Shown here one piece after another: positions 29,128-38,198 of a stretch of DNA of 64,000 bases. The first letter of the stretch is position 1, and each line of letters starts with the position of its first letter. This DNA is from Pycnococcus provasolii (taxonomy: Eukaryota; Chlorophyta; Pseudoscourfieldiophyceae; Pseudoscourfieldiales; Pycnococcaceae). The DNA lies in the NCBI GenBank assembly GCA_938743325.2, contig OW568903.1, forward strand, positions 124,001-188,000. The letters run 5' to 3'. The notes below the pieces were generated by a model, which worked only from the letters and a program-made list of their open reading frames with translations, ran no database searches and was not told the DNA's origin. Made by a program: the position numbers and the translations under genes.

Positions 29128-31515
29128 ATGGCCGACGTCGAATCCAATACTCAGCAGCAGCGCACAGCCGCCGCCGGGGAGAGCTCGAGCTCGCAAAGCA
29201 CACCACACAACCAAACCGAGAATCACAACACATCTTCAACATCACAGCAGCAGCAGCATCAGCAGAACAAATATGTCACCATCCTGCTTAACGTCGCGGC
29301 GGTCGCCGTCGCCGTCGTCGTGCAGCTCGCCTCACTCGCCATGGCGGCACCGCAGGCGATCCTAAGAGGCTTGCGCGTCGCTTTCAACAAGTTCCTCAAG
29401 GAAAGAGGGATGGACCTCAAACTCGTTCCACAAGGACAAGACGAAGACGGCGCACAAGGCGACGCCACGAGCCTACAGGCGAAGGTGCTCGCAAGAATCA
29501 GAACGGTCGCCGCGCAGGCGAAGACGAAGTGGGACGCGCTGAACGACGCAGACAGGAAGAAAGTCATGGCCGCCGCCGCTGTCGCGAGCCTGCTTCTACT
29601 CGGTGCCGCACACCGCACGGGAAACACGACGCACAAAATTCCAAAGGCACACCTAGGCTTTCAGTCCGCAGCTGCTGCAGCCTTGGCGACGAACGCGCAT
29701 GGCAACCTCCCTGCTCAGCGTGCACAAGCGTCTGGTTCCAGCGGATCACACGCAGCACACGCGTCGTCGTCGTCGCCGTCGTCGTCGTCGCGCTCCTCAC
29801 ACGGCGGCGGATCAAGCGCACACCGCCGTCAAGGTGCGGGTACGGGAACGGGACACAGAGACAGCGCAAGCTTGCATCGAGCTTCTCCGCCGCGGCGTAC
29901 ACCGCAAAACACGGCTCAGGCTCACGAACAGGAGGCGCGTGACATGGATACCATGACACTCGCGGCGCAGGAGGACGAGCGCATGGACGCCGAGGAGGAG
30001 GCGGATGCCACCGATGGCGACACATCGGCGGCAGATGCCGCAGACGAGGACGCAAACGCAAACGCAAACGCAGGGACAGGCGCCGATGCGGACGGCGAGA
30101 CCGACACAGACGCCGACGCAGAGCGGAGCCTCGAGCGCGATGAAGATGACGTTCCGTCGACTTCGCAGGCGGGCGCCTCGAAGAAGAAGAAGCAACGCAA
30201 CAGCGCGCCCGCTGCAGTGCCGATTGCAAGCAAACCTCGAGGTCGCGAGAAGAAAGCGTCTGCGCTCGAGTCGGGTGGCAGCGGCGGCGATCTGCCTGCG
30301 GCGATGGCTGGCGCGACCGTCACGGAGTCCGCGCAGAATCTTCCCGCGCACTTGCTCGCGAGCCTGGACCAGAACGACGTCGCCGCCGCCGGTGGACTGG
30401 ATCAAATTCCCGCCGCCGTGATCCAGCCGCTCGAGCGCTACGACGGCCCGCTCATCGTGCATCGCGGCACGTGGAGCGTTGGGTCCAAGATTCCGTTCCC
30501 GCGCAAGAAGTTTCGCAACCAGCTCACGCACTACAGTCTCGGCGCGGTGAGCAAGGCTCTGCGTGACGTGCTGCCGATGCGCGACGAGGTGCGCGGATCG
30601 ATCGGCGTGGGCGCCGCGACGACGTGCGCGGTTGTGGGCAATGGCGGCAGTCTCCTGCTGCACGAGCTTGGCAGCACGATCGACATGCACGACGTGGTGA
30701 TTCGCCTCAACGCCGGTCCGACGGCTGGGTACGAGGCGCACGTGGGCTCGAAGACGACGCTTCGGCTCGTCAATCGGCTTCACATGGGGTACCGTGGGAA
30801 CGACGACGAGACGGTTCTGCAGCACGTGTCGACGCCCATCGCGCTGCAGCAGTACACGTCGCTCATGAGCCGCGCTCGCTCGCAGACGGCATCGCTCGTC
30901 TCGAAGGATGCGAGCGGGAACGCGAGCAGCCTGTTCGACGGCGCGCGCGCGGAGTCGATGTGGACGCAGACGTTCCTTCTGGATCCGGCGTTTCACGACC
31001 GCGCGTTCGAGTACATCGACAAGGGCGTTCTGTCGAACGGCATGTACGCCGTCATCCTGGCGACGGAGCTCTGCTCGAAGGTGTCGATCTACGGCTTCTA
31101 CGAGAAGTGGCGCGGGCAGATTCGGTACCACTACTTCAACACCGAGTCGCCGGACGCCGGGCAGAGCACGCGCGACGGCCGCGAGGCTGCGCGCCTCCGC
31201 CTCTTCGTGAAGGCTCGGCCGCGCAGCCACAACTTCGGCGAGCCTTGCATGGGCGGATGCGCGGAGCCGTGCGTCAACTGTCCGACGGGCAGCCACTGCG
31301 AGTGCGGCGTGTTCCACCCCGTGCCCGACGAAGGGTACTGCTACCAGCAGAGACATCCGCGCAGCACCGGCGCGCCGGCCGCCGGGTGCATGCGCAAGTG
31401 CCGCGACAAGTTCACCGCCGGCGGCGGCGATGATGGCACGAACTTCTGTCCTGGAGGTTACGCGAGCTACTGCCCGAACATTCCTGACGTGTACAGCCGT
31501 CGCTGCGAACCGTGA
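29128..31515 (+). CDS. GT29 sialyltransferase-like type II membrane glycosyltransferase
   Basis: 795 residues from the ATG at 29128. A hydrophobic anchor at about 49-72 (YVTILLNVAAVAVAVVVQ) gives a Golgi-type topology. A long disordered stem (about 180-440) is rich in Ser, His, Asp and Glu. The catalytic part has sialylmotif L at about 500-550 (CAVVGNGGSLLLHELGS, MHDVVIRLNAGPTAGYE, GSKTTLRLVNR), sialylmotif S at about 634-657 (LSNGMYAVILATELCSKVSIYGF split over strand and helix), and an HYF motif (YHYFNTE, about 667-673). A cysteine-rich module occupies about 702-795. GT29 enzymes use CMP-sialic acid or, in plants, CMP-Kdo-like donors; the donor here is unknown. A second hydrophobic stretch near 147-162 is too short for certainty. 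Confidence 0.88.
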   Translation: MADVESNTQQQRTAAAGESSSSQSTPHNQTENHNTSSTSQQQQHQQNKYVTILLNVAAVAVAVVVQLASLAMAAPQAILRGLRVAFNKFLKERGMDLKLVPQGQDEDGAQGDATSLQAKVLARIRTVAAQAKTKWDALNDADRKKVMAAAAVASLLLLGAAHRTGNTTHKIPKAHLGFQSAAAAALATNAHGNLPAQRAQASGSSGSHAAHASSSSPSSSSRSSHGGGSSAHRRQGAGTGTGHRDSASLHRASPPRRTPQNTAQAHEQEARDMDTMTLAAQEDERMDAEEEADATDGDTSAADAADEDANANANAGTGADADGETDTDADAERSLERDEDDVPSTSQAGASKKKKQRNSAPAAVPIASKPRGREKKASALESGGSGGDLPAAMAGATVTESAQNLPAHLLASLDQNDVAAAGGLDQIPAAVIQPLERYDGPLIVHRGTWSVGSKIPFPRKKFRNQLTHYSLGAVSKALRDVLPMRDEVRGSIGVGAATTCAVVGNGGSLLLHELGSTIDMHDVVIRLNAGPTAGYEAHVGSKTTLRLVNRLHMGYRGNDDETVLQHVSTPIALQQYTSLMSRARSQTASLVSKDASGNASSLFDGARAESMWTQTFLLDPAFHDRAFEYIDKGVLSNGMYAVILATELCSKVSIYGFYEKWRGQIRYHYFNTESPDAGQSTRDGREAARLRLFVKARPRSHNFGEPCMGGCAEPCVNCPTGSHCECGVFHPVPDEGYCYQQRHPRSTGAPAAGCMRKCRDKFTAGGGDDGTNFCPGGYASYCPNIPDVYSRRCEP

Positions 31516-31590
31516 CGACGGTGACGACTCTGTGGTGTAACGCGTACCACTTGTTCCAGATTTCAACATTTGCTTACAATAGCTTACATC

Positions 31591-32211
31591 TTAAGTATTC
31601 TGCTTCCTCCTCGCGTGCTGCTCAAGGCCGGTGAGGAAGTAGTCGACGGTGAGTCCGTTGGGCGTGTACACGCACGTGACGCCGAGTTTGCTCACCTCGG
31701 TGCAGTTTCCTCGCTCGTTGTCGTAGAAGATCATGTCCTCGTAGGGCACGCCCGCGAGCGCCTGCTGTATGCGGTCGAAGTGCCTGCGCTTGTTGGACGG
31801 GAAGATCTGCCACAGTCGTTTGTCAGGAATGACGTTCGCGGCGGAGACTGCCGCTGCTGGGTCGACGTCAAGCAGCTCCAGGCACGTGTGTGCCCACGCC
31901 TCATACTCGGTCCTGCTTGCGATGGCAATTTTGACGTTCGCGAGTTTCGGGTGGCTATGCAAGGCGTCGAGGACGATACGCGCGCCTTCGTGCAGGTAGA
32001 TTTGCTCGCCACGTCGATCTCGCACGACACCCTGCGGGTCTTTCGAGAACGGCGGGCCGTCGAGCATGTAAAGCTCAGACCACCAGAGCGTATCGTCGAG
32101 GTCGAAGACGACCAGGGAAGGCAACGATGAGCATTGCGACGGCAAAGAGTCGAGGTACGTAAGCAGACGGGCACGAGCACGAGCGGGCGCGGGCGCGGGC
32201 GCGACGGGCAT
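31591..32211 (-). CDS. MDP1-like HAD phosphatase
   Basis: 206 residues from the ATG at 32211. HAD motif I is VVFDLDDTLWW (nucleophile Asp and acid/base Asp), motif II is IAIASRTEY, a lysine motif is probable in SNKRRHF, and motif III is IFYDNERGN followed by VSKLGVTCVYTPNG, which closely matches the magnesium-dependent phosphatase 1 family. MDP1 proteins dephosphorylate protein tyrosine or glycation products in vitro; the cellular substrate is uncertain. The first 25 residues are Ala/Pro/Arg-rich. It is 75 bp from the convergent sialyltransferase stop and 162 bp from the next minus-strand gene. Confidence 0.88.
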   Translation of the reverse strand: MPVAPAPAPARARARLLTYLDSLPSQCSSLPSLVVFDLDDTLWWSELYMLDGPPFSKDPQGVVRDRRGEQIYLHEGARIVLDALHSHPKLANVKIAIASRTEYEAWAHTCLELLDVDPAAAVSAANVIPDKRLWQIFPSNKRRHFDRIQQALAGVPYEDMIFYDNERGNCTEVSKLGVTCVYTPNGLTVDYFLTGLEQHARRKQNT

Positions 32212-32373
32212 CAAAAAGCAACACACACACACAAAAACAAAAGTGAAAAAAATAAACAGTTTTCCGAGGGGAGGGTGAAATGGCGAAATGGAAGTTTAAT
32301 TCGGATACACGCGTGTAACACAAATGACTTGACGGCAAGTTGTGCCGTTGTGTTCGTGACTTGTTGTTGTGTT

Positions 32374-33393
32374 TCAGCCGCTTACGCCCACAGCGCTCAA
32401 AAACTCCCGTTCGGTGAATCCCACCGCCGTCGCCGCCTCTAAGTGAACGCGCTGACGCTTAAGCACGTCCACCAGCTTAAGCTGCTTCTTGAACGCCGCG
32501 ATGAGCTCGCCGCGCTGACGCTCGAGCTTCTTCACCTCGGCGCGAAGCGTGTCCATTTCCGAACGGCTTCCGCGGTCGGCGTCTCGGCGGTTCGTCTCCA
32601 CGTCCGCGAGCTTGCGACGGTACTTCTCCGCGTCTTCGACAGCGCGTGCGAGTCGCGCGTCGGTCGTTCGTTTCGCGTCGTCCGTCACGCGCCGTTCGCG
32701 AATGACGCGCTCGAGCTCGCGGGACACCTCCTGCAGCGCCGCGTCCTTGGACGAGTTGGCTGACTTGACCGACCTCAGCTCATCCTCGAGGTTTGCGATG
32801 CGCCGCGCGCTCGCCTCGAGCTCCTTGCGCACAACGTCTTCCCTTTTTTCCGCGCCCTTCGTGTCCTTGCGCGCCTGGCGAAGCGCGACGTCCGCGTCCA
32901 CAGCCGAGGCGGCCTTTGCCTCCGCCTCCGCCACGCGCGCTTCGAGCGCACGCACCTTCGCGCGCGCCAGACGCAGCGCCACCGCGTCGCTCGGCGCAGC
33001 GCCAATCGTGTCGTTCATCGTCGTCTCCTGCGACTCCTCCTCCGCGTGTGCCTCGTAAGCAACAGGAACATCACCACCACCGCCACCGGACGACGAGACT
33101 GTCAAGGCTCCGACCACCCCTGAGTCCATCTCCTTCACCAGCTCGGACGACCCGGCCTCCACACCAGGTGCACTTGCTACCACCAAGGCAACTTCATTAT
33201 TGTCACCCAAGGGCGCAATCTCAGAACCACCCAGAGACTTCGCCACTTCCGCACGCGAAGCAGACCGAGAAGCAAGTACCACAGACGCTTGCTGCAAACT
33301 CTCAAAGACTTGCACTTCAAGCAAGGCGTTACGCTCACGCAGTAAACGCTCCGTTTCCAACGCGGAGGAATCACCCGACGGCGGCGCGGACAT
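32374..33393 (-). CDS. Coiled-coil protein of unknown function
   Basis: 339 residues from the ATG at 33393. After a short N-terminal helix (LETERLLRERNALLEVQVFESLQQ) and a glycine/serine spacer, residues about 130-320 form a continuous charged coiled coil (ARVAEAEAKAAS, LRSVKSANSSKDAALQEVSRELERV, RAEVKKLERQRGELIAAFKKQ). The last 35 residues (LVDVLKRQRVHLEAA, GFTEREFLSAVG) resemble the end of basal-body or testis coiled-coil proteins, but that is weak. Cytoskeletal or ciliary use is possible. Telomere-like units lie 109 bp upstream. Confidence 0.72.
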   Translation of the reverse strand: MSAPPSGDSSALETERLLRERNALLEVQVFESLQQASVVLASRSASRAEVAKSLGGSEIAPLGDNNEVALVVASAPGVEAGSSELVKEMDSGVVGALTVSSSGGGGGDVPVAYEAHAEEESQETTMNDTIGAAPSDAVALRLARAKVRALEARVAEAEAKAASAVDADVALRQARKDTKGAEKREDVVRKELEASARRIANLEDELRSVKSANSSKDAALQEVSRELERVIRERRVTDDAKRTTDARLARAVEDAEKYRRKLADVETNRRDADRGSRSEMDTLRAEVKKLERQRGELIAAFKKQLKLVDVLKRQRVHLEAATAVGFTEREFLSAVGVSG

Positions 33394-33501
33394 CTTCAAG
33401 AGCGAGTCTTTTGATTTTTCAAATTATTGAAATATCCGCGGCCTTCGACCCTCGGGACCCGGCAAGAAAGCCCAGCCCGGGGGAAAGACAGCTGGTTGCG
33501 C

Positions 33502-33525
33502 GGTTAGGGTTTGGGCTAGGGTTAG
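33502..33525 (+). repeat. Short interstitial telomere-like array
   Basis: GGTTAGGGTTTGGGCTAGGG units, 109 bp upstream of the coiled-coil gene start, followed by poly-C. Confidence 0.7.
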
Positions 33526-33587
33526 CAGAGGGCCCCGGGCCGGCGGGCCCCGCCCCCCCCCCCCCCCCCCCCCCCCCCGGGCCCATA

Positions 33588-33656
33588 CCTCCAGAGGTGC
33601 GCTGCGCGCACCCCTGACCAACACCTTTCTGGGATGTGCGGTCCCATGTAACCTGG
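33588..33656 (-). repeat. Dispersed repeat, second copy
   Basis: Inverted copy of 10421-10490. It reads HIPERCWSGVRAAHLWRYGP on the minus strand. Confidence 0.75.
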
Positions 33657-34592
33657 GCAGCGGAGTGCCCGGGACATCCGAGAGCACATCTGTTGCTTGC
33701 GACAGCGTTGCTTCGACATCGACGCCGCGCGCCAACGCTTTCTGCAGGGCGCTCACTCTGGGCGGCCGCGAAGTCTTCACGAGCGGCAGCAACCGCCTTT
33801 TCGGTTCGCGCGAAAGCGCGTTGCGCGCGCGGTGTAAGAGGGTGCGAAGTGGTCATCACTAGGTTGGTTGAGGACGATACGACGTGTCGCGCTCCACCGG
33901 CCTCTTTCTTCGAGAATGATGGACGGCGGTGGGGCGGGACCGGCTACGTGAGGCGTTACCCCTGCCGGCCCGAAGGCGGGAACAACTTTTGGAGTTCGAG
34001 CGGTGTCGGGGATGAAGCCAGAGATTCAACATCCAAGGAGGATTGAATCCCCGACCCGCCCACCAGCCGGCCGCTGCGCACTGGCGCACCGCGGCGTTGC
34101 GCATGATCTCGCGCGCCGCCTTGAACCACGCGTGCTCGTTTGGCACCGCCGCCGGGCAGGCGCCGAAGAAGTCGCAGAGGTCCTCCGCGCCTTCCAGCCC
34201 CACAGCTCATGCTGTGAGCCGCGCGCGCTGAGCGCGCCGAGCAGGGCTACCCAGTACTTATATATATGGAGAAGTACGGTAAAATACGGCTAAAATACGG
34301 TACGGTAAAATACGGTCAAGTACGGTCAAGTACGGTGGTATATCTGTATTAAGATGAAATTTTCGAAAATGGTTTATTTCTTTACTATTCCCTTCTCAAT
34401 TGGTTACTATCATTACTACTTAATTTCCCTCCTCTTCGTCATCTGATCCCTCATCGTCTGCATCCCCCACTCATTGTAGTTACAGCGTCAACAGACAGTA
34501 ACAGTTGGGGGTTTCACCCGAACCAAACCCCGAATCCAACTCCGAATCCCGACCAGAATGGTCGGCGCCGACTTAAATGGTCGGACCGTACT

Positions 34593-35108
34593 TTAACCGT
34601 ACTTTCTTATATATATTATCAGATTTGCCTTTTGCGTCGCCGCGTACGTACATCCTGGGAACGAGCATTTAAAAGGTTTTTCGCCCGTGTGCGTTTGTTC
34701 GTGCACTTTCAGATTTACCTTGTGCGTCGCCGCGTACGTGCATCCTGGGAACGAGCATTTGAACGGCTTTTCGCCCGTGTGTGTTCGCTCGTGCTCTTTC
34801 AGATTTGCCTTTTGCGTCGCCGCGTACGTACATCCTGGGAACTCGCACTTGAACGGTTTTTCGCTTGTGTGCGTTCGCTCGTGCACTTTCAGAGCTGATT
34901 TGTCCGCCGTGGTGTAACCGCAACCCGCAAAAGAGCACTTGTGGGGTTTTTTGCCCTCATGGACAGTGCGAACGTGTAGGTTGCGTGCGCTCGTGGATGA
35001 GAACACCTTGTGAGTGCAAATAACCGGGATCCCGAAGGGCCGACTCTGTGCAGGTCTTTGGCGAGACGACCAACGAGGTATCCCGGGTCCCGGGGAGGAT
35101 ATATCCCG
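34593..35108 (-). pseudogene. C2H2 zinc-finger gene fragment
   Basis: The frame is open from 35108 but has no ATG. It encodes one degenerate finger (CTHKVFSSTSARNLHVRTVH) and then fingers with TFIIIA-like linkers: KCSFAGCGYTTADKSALKVH, KCEFPGCTYAATQKANLKEH, KCSFPGCTYAATHKVNLKVH, and a final one that lacks its zinc-binding histidines and runs into AT-rich sequence and a stop. The last three are nearly identical at DNA level, spaced 84 bp apart, consistent with recent tandem duplication. Missing start and broken end finger suggest a remnant of a larger zinc-finger gene. Confidence 0.75.
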
Positions 35109-35193
35109 CTATAAATCCGCCGCTCTCCCCCCCCCCCCTCCGGATCGCGGCCATCTCTCTCTATCCACAAATATCCATCTGTCCCGCAGAAGG

Positions 35194-36816
35194 ATGCCCG
35201 CCGTGCCTCGTGCTCGTGCTCGTGCTCTTGGTGGTGGTGGTGGTGTTCATCGTGTTGGTGGTGGTGTTCACCGTGTTGTGTTCGTTCACTGCTCACTTGG
35301 TGGTGGTACTTCGGGTGGTACCACGGGTGGTGGTGGTACTACGGGTGGTGGTGGCAATTCTTCGTCGTCATCGAGTCGTCGGAGCGGGTCCACTTTTTCG
35401 TTACCCCCTGACCCGTCGTACGCGATTTTAGAGCGCCACGACGGATACGAACTGCGTGAATACGATGCGTATCTAGCGAAGTGGCTCATCGGAGCGGACT
35501 CGGATATGACGAATGGGGAAAAGTCGACGCAGTCATCAGGACTACTCGCACTCGCGCCCGCGTCGGAGTGCCCAAGAGCGTCTCTGCAGGATAACCCGTT
35601 CCGATGGTGGTGCCTGCCGCTGCCGTGGGCGGGAGTGCTCGGCGTCTACTTCCTCGCGTGGAGAGGGTCCGTGCCGCCAGACATGACGTCGACGCCGTCG
35701 TCGTCGACGACGACGACGAAAATGCCGCCGCTCGCCGTTGACACGTCCGTCGGAGGGGACATCACCGCGAGCTTCGCCATCACAAACCAGGATGCGGATG
35801 ATGGAAGGAGAGCGACGTTCGCCGTGCGCGCAGTACGACCTGGACCGGCGCTCGAGGGAACGCTGTTCGGACTCGGACCGCTGCACTCAAGACAAGGCGT
35901 CGCGTGGGCAAAGGAGGCGCTACTCGGCGCGCTGAAAAGAGAGGGGCAGGCACCCAAGGTGGTGAACGCCGCGTCGTCGCGCGTGCTCGTGTTCAACGAC
36001 CCGCTCGTGCACGCCGCAAAACAGCGCGCGGAGGTGTGGCTGCGCATGCGCACGCGGTACTCGGACGGCGCGAGAACGAGCCCAAGGCTTGGCGTGTTCG
36101 GCGACGTTGCGCCGAGGTATGGCGCAGTTACGGCAGCCGAGGCGCGCGATGCCGCATGGATCGACGCCTTCCGTCATCCGAATGCGAGCGAGGATGGCGA
36201 TTCCGATGACGCAAGTGCCTCAGCCGACGCTGTTGACGACTATGAGCTTCGCGTTTTCGCTCCCGCAGGCGAGACTGGCGATGACATGGCAATGTCGGCA
36301 TCTGAAAGTACCTCCTACTCGACGAGCGAGCAGAGAGAGGCGGAGCAGGCTGCAACGACGAGCTCTCGATCGATGCAGTGGGCCGCCGGCCCGCTCTATC
36401 CGCTTCCTTGGCTTACGGATTGGGCGGTGATGGTAATTTGGCCGCAGTACAGCCCCGTTGCCGGAGTCGTGCAGACGCTTGACCGCTCGTCCACAGGTGC
36501 GCTGACGGCAAATTTCATCGCGCCGCGGCGCCTCGGCGGCGCGACGAGCGCATCTACGATAGCGTCGACGACAGCTCGCGCGGAGGTGTGGGCATGCACG
36601 ACGATTTCCCTTGGCTGGAATGGCGAGAGCGCCGTCGCCGATGCCCGTGCGCGCCTTGTCACTCGCCTCCGCGCCGACGGATTCGCCGTCGCCCCCGGCG
36701 TCGTTCGCGTGTCGCGCGGTACGTCCGACGACTCGAGCATCTGGCGTCGTCGGTGCGAGCTGTGGGTGCGTTTGGTGCGTCGTCCTGGCGCCGCCGCATC
36801 TAAGAGGTCTATCTAG
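35194..36816 (+). CDS. SOUL/haem-binding-protein-like protein
   Basis: 540 residues from the ATG at 35194. A Gly/Thr-rich N-terminal region (about 10-65) could be a leader followed by linker. YAILERHDGYELREYDAYLAKW at about 71-92 (split here as YAILERHDGYELREY plus DAYLAKW) strongly resembles the first strands of SOUL/HBP domains. A hydrophobic stretch near 143-155 (PLPWAGVLGVYFLAW) may be a membrane segment. Later segments (LHSRQGVAWAKEALLGAL; PLPWLTDWAVMVIWPQYS; RCELWVRLVRR at the end) fit the repeated beta-alpha-beta layout, but the protein is more than twice the usual 200 residues and contains acidic inserts. Haem or tetrapyrrole binding is inferred and unproven. Confidence 0.6.
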   Translation: MPAVPRARARALGGGGGVHRVGGGVHRVVFVHCSLGGGTSGGTTGGGGTTGGGGNSSSSSSRRSGSTFSLPPDPSYAILERHDGYELREYDAYLAKWLIGADSDMTNGEKSTQSSGLLALAPASECPRASLQDNPFRWWCLPLPWAGVLGVYFLAWRGSVPPDMTSTPSSSTTTTKMPPLAVDTSVGGDITASFAITNQDADDGRRATFAVRAVRPGPALEGTLFGLGPLHSRQGVAWAKEALLGALKREGQAPKVVNAASSRVLVFNDPLVHAAKQRAEVWLRMRTRYSDGARTSPRLGVFGDVAPRYGAVTAAEARDAAWIDAFRHPNASEDGDSDDASASADAVDDYELRVFAPAGETGDDMAMSASESTSYSTSEQREAEQAATTSSRSMQWAAGPLYPLPWLTDWAVMVIWPQYSPVAGVVQTLDRSSTGALTANFIAPRRLGGATSASTIASTTARAEVWACTTISLGWNGESAVADARARLVTRLRADGFAVAPGVVRVSRGTSDDSSIWRRRCELWVRLVRRPGAAASKRSI

Positions 36817-36869
36817 GAGACAACACGTCTCGTCGAGATTTATAAAAAATGTGTTAACGTGTACAACAG

Positions 36870-36919
<50 letters not shown>

Positions 36920-37031
36920 CCAGCAGAACGTGATTCCGATTCCGATTCGGGTTAGGGTTAGGGTTAGGCTTCCCCCCCCCCCCCCCCCCCTCAAAAACCA
37001 AACACTTCTCCGCGGGGGGTACCCGTCGCTC
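36817..37031. repeat. GT microsatellite, telomere-like units and poly-C before the NAA60-like gene
   Basis: (GT)n at about 36872-36917, three TTAGGG units at 36949-36968, then a C run at 36971-36990. The telomere-like units end 64 bp before the ATG at 37032. Confidence 0.85.
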
Positions 37032-38198
37032 ATGCCGGTGAGCAGCAGCGTCGGCGTCGGCGTCGGCGTCGTCGGCGTTGGTGTTGGTGTTGGCGTTGGC
37101 GCACCGTCATCGTCGTCGTTACCTTCGCCGTCATCGTCGTCGTTACCTTCACCGTCTTCTCCGCCTTCGTCCTCGCCGTCTTCTCTCCGCCCGTGCCTGT
37201 CATTCCGGGCGCTCGTGCCGCCTGACGCCGCGCAGCTGCACGCGCTCCACACGCAGTTCTTTCCGCTCGCATACGAGTCGTCGTTCTTCCAACTGGCGTG
37301 CAATGCGTCGTCGTCGGCGTCGCTGCCGTCCACGTCATCCACATCCACATCCACTGACTCCCAGTTTGTAGGTGGAGGTCCCGTGTGGACAGCGGCGGAT
37401 GACGCGATATCGAACGCGAACGTGCTTCCGATGTCGCCGCACGGCATGATGGGCGTCGCGGCGATTGACGAGAGGAATCACAAGCTGGTTGGTTTCGCTG
37501 TCGCGCAGCTGGCGGCAGTGGACAGCCAAGTATCAAATATAAAGAGACTTGAGAAGCACGGAATCCGCGAAACAGTCTGTGGCATGCACGCACAACCACC
37601 CGCGCCGGCGCCGGTGTGCGCGACACGAGACGACGCGTGTCGCAGGGGAGAAGCTCTTCCTACAACTCCGGCTGAAGAGCCGCGGCATAGCAACGGCCCT
37701 TTGGGTTTGCTGACTGCCGCGTGGAGCTGGCTTGTGAAGCACTTGGGCGAGTCTCAGTCTGCGTTCCGCCAACTGCAGAACTGTGGCTTGGATGACAGCG
37801 ACCACGACGTCGAGGAGGCTTCGAGTGACGCCGACGAAGACATCGAGTACGAGTACAGCGCGAACGACAATCCGACGTGTGACTGGGGTGTCGCGAGCGC
37901 TCTCGCGGCCGATACACCCGGCGCTCCGCTTCCTGCGTTGTTGTATTTGATGACGATAGGAACGGATCCTGCGTATCGCAAGATGGGAATCGCACAGCGT
38001 TTGTTGGGCGTGCTGGAGAGGCGCGCTTCCGCGCATTCGCGCGTGCGTCACCTGGGCACGTACTTGCACGTGATTACGTACAACGACGCCGCGCGCAGTT
38101 TCTACGCTCGCCTGGGTTACTCAGAGGTTCGTCGCATGGTGGACTTTTACGGCGAGAAGCTCGGCGACGCGCTCGTCATGTACAAGGAGAAGTGCTGA
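37032..38198 (+). CDS. GNAT N-acetyltransferase, NAA60-like
   Basis: 388 residues from the ATG at 37032. Residues 1-60 are Val/Gly and Ser/Pro repeats. FRALVPPDAAQLHALHTQFF and PLAYESSFF near 62-91 correspond to the NAA60/HAT4 start (FPIEYPDSWY in the human protein). LVGFAVAQL is the following strand, and after an acidic insert of about 130 residues come YLMTIGTDPAYRKMGIAQRLL (the acetyl-CoA loop R-K-M-G-I-A at about 316-321) and YLHVITYNDAARSFYARLGY, typical of NAA60. NAA60 acetylates N-termini of membrane proteins on the Golgi or plastid face; that role is inferred. The insert is unusual for the family. Confidence 0.8.
   Translation: MPVSSSVGVGVGVVGVGVGVGVGAPSSSSLPSPSSSSLPSPSSPPSSSPSSLRPCLSFRALVPPDAAQLHALHTQFFPLAYESSFFQLACNASSSASLPSTSSTSTSTDSQFVGGGPVWTAADDAISNANVLPMSPHGMMGVAAIDERNHKLVGFAVAQLAAVDSQVSNIKRLEKHGIRETVCGMHAQPPAPAPVCATRDDACRRGEALPTTPAEEPRHSNGPLGLLTAAWSWLVKHLGESQSAFRQLQNCGLDDSDHDVEEASSDADEDIEYEYSANDNPTCDWGVASALAADTPGAPLPALLYLMTIGTDPAYRKMGIAQRLLGVLERRASAHSRVRHLGTYLHVITYNDAARSFYARLGYSEVRRMVDFYGEKLGDALVMYKEKC

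Larger units (their letters stand above)
33394..34592. other. Intergenic repeat-rich stretch
   Basis: Holds telomere-like units (33502-33525), a 30-plus-base poly-C run (about 33547-33578), the inverted copy of the 10.4 kb dispersed repeat (33588-33656), and mixed-frame scraps to about 34250 that look like decayed mobile DNA. From 34255 to 34330 there are repeated TACGGTA/AAAATACGG units, then AT-rich sequence. No intact gene. Confidence 0.55.

Noticed and set aside
29812-31569. 585-codon open frame on the minus strand inside the sialyltransferase gene
   Set aside because: It mirrors a GC-rich gene whose complementary frame avoids stops. It has Arg/Val/His-rich composition without motifs, while the plus strand carries clear sialylmotifs.
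36872-36990. Assembly gap or vector sequence at the GT and poly-C runs
   Set aside because: The runs are followed by TTAGGG units and a continuous gene; length may be imprecise but nothing suggests foreign sequence.
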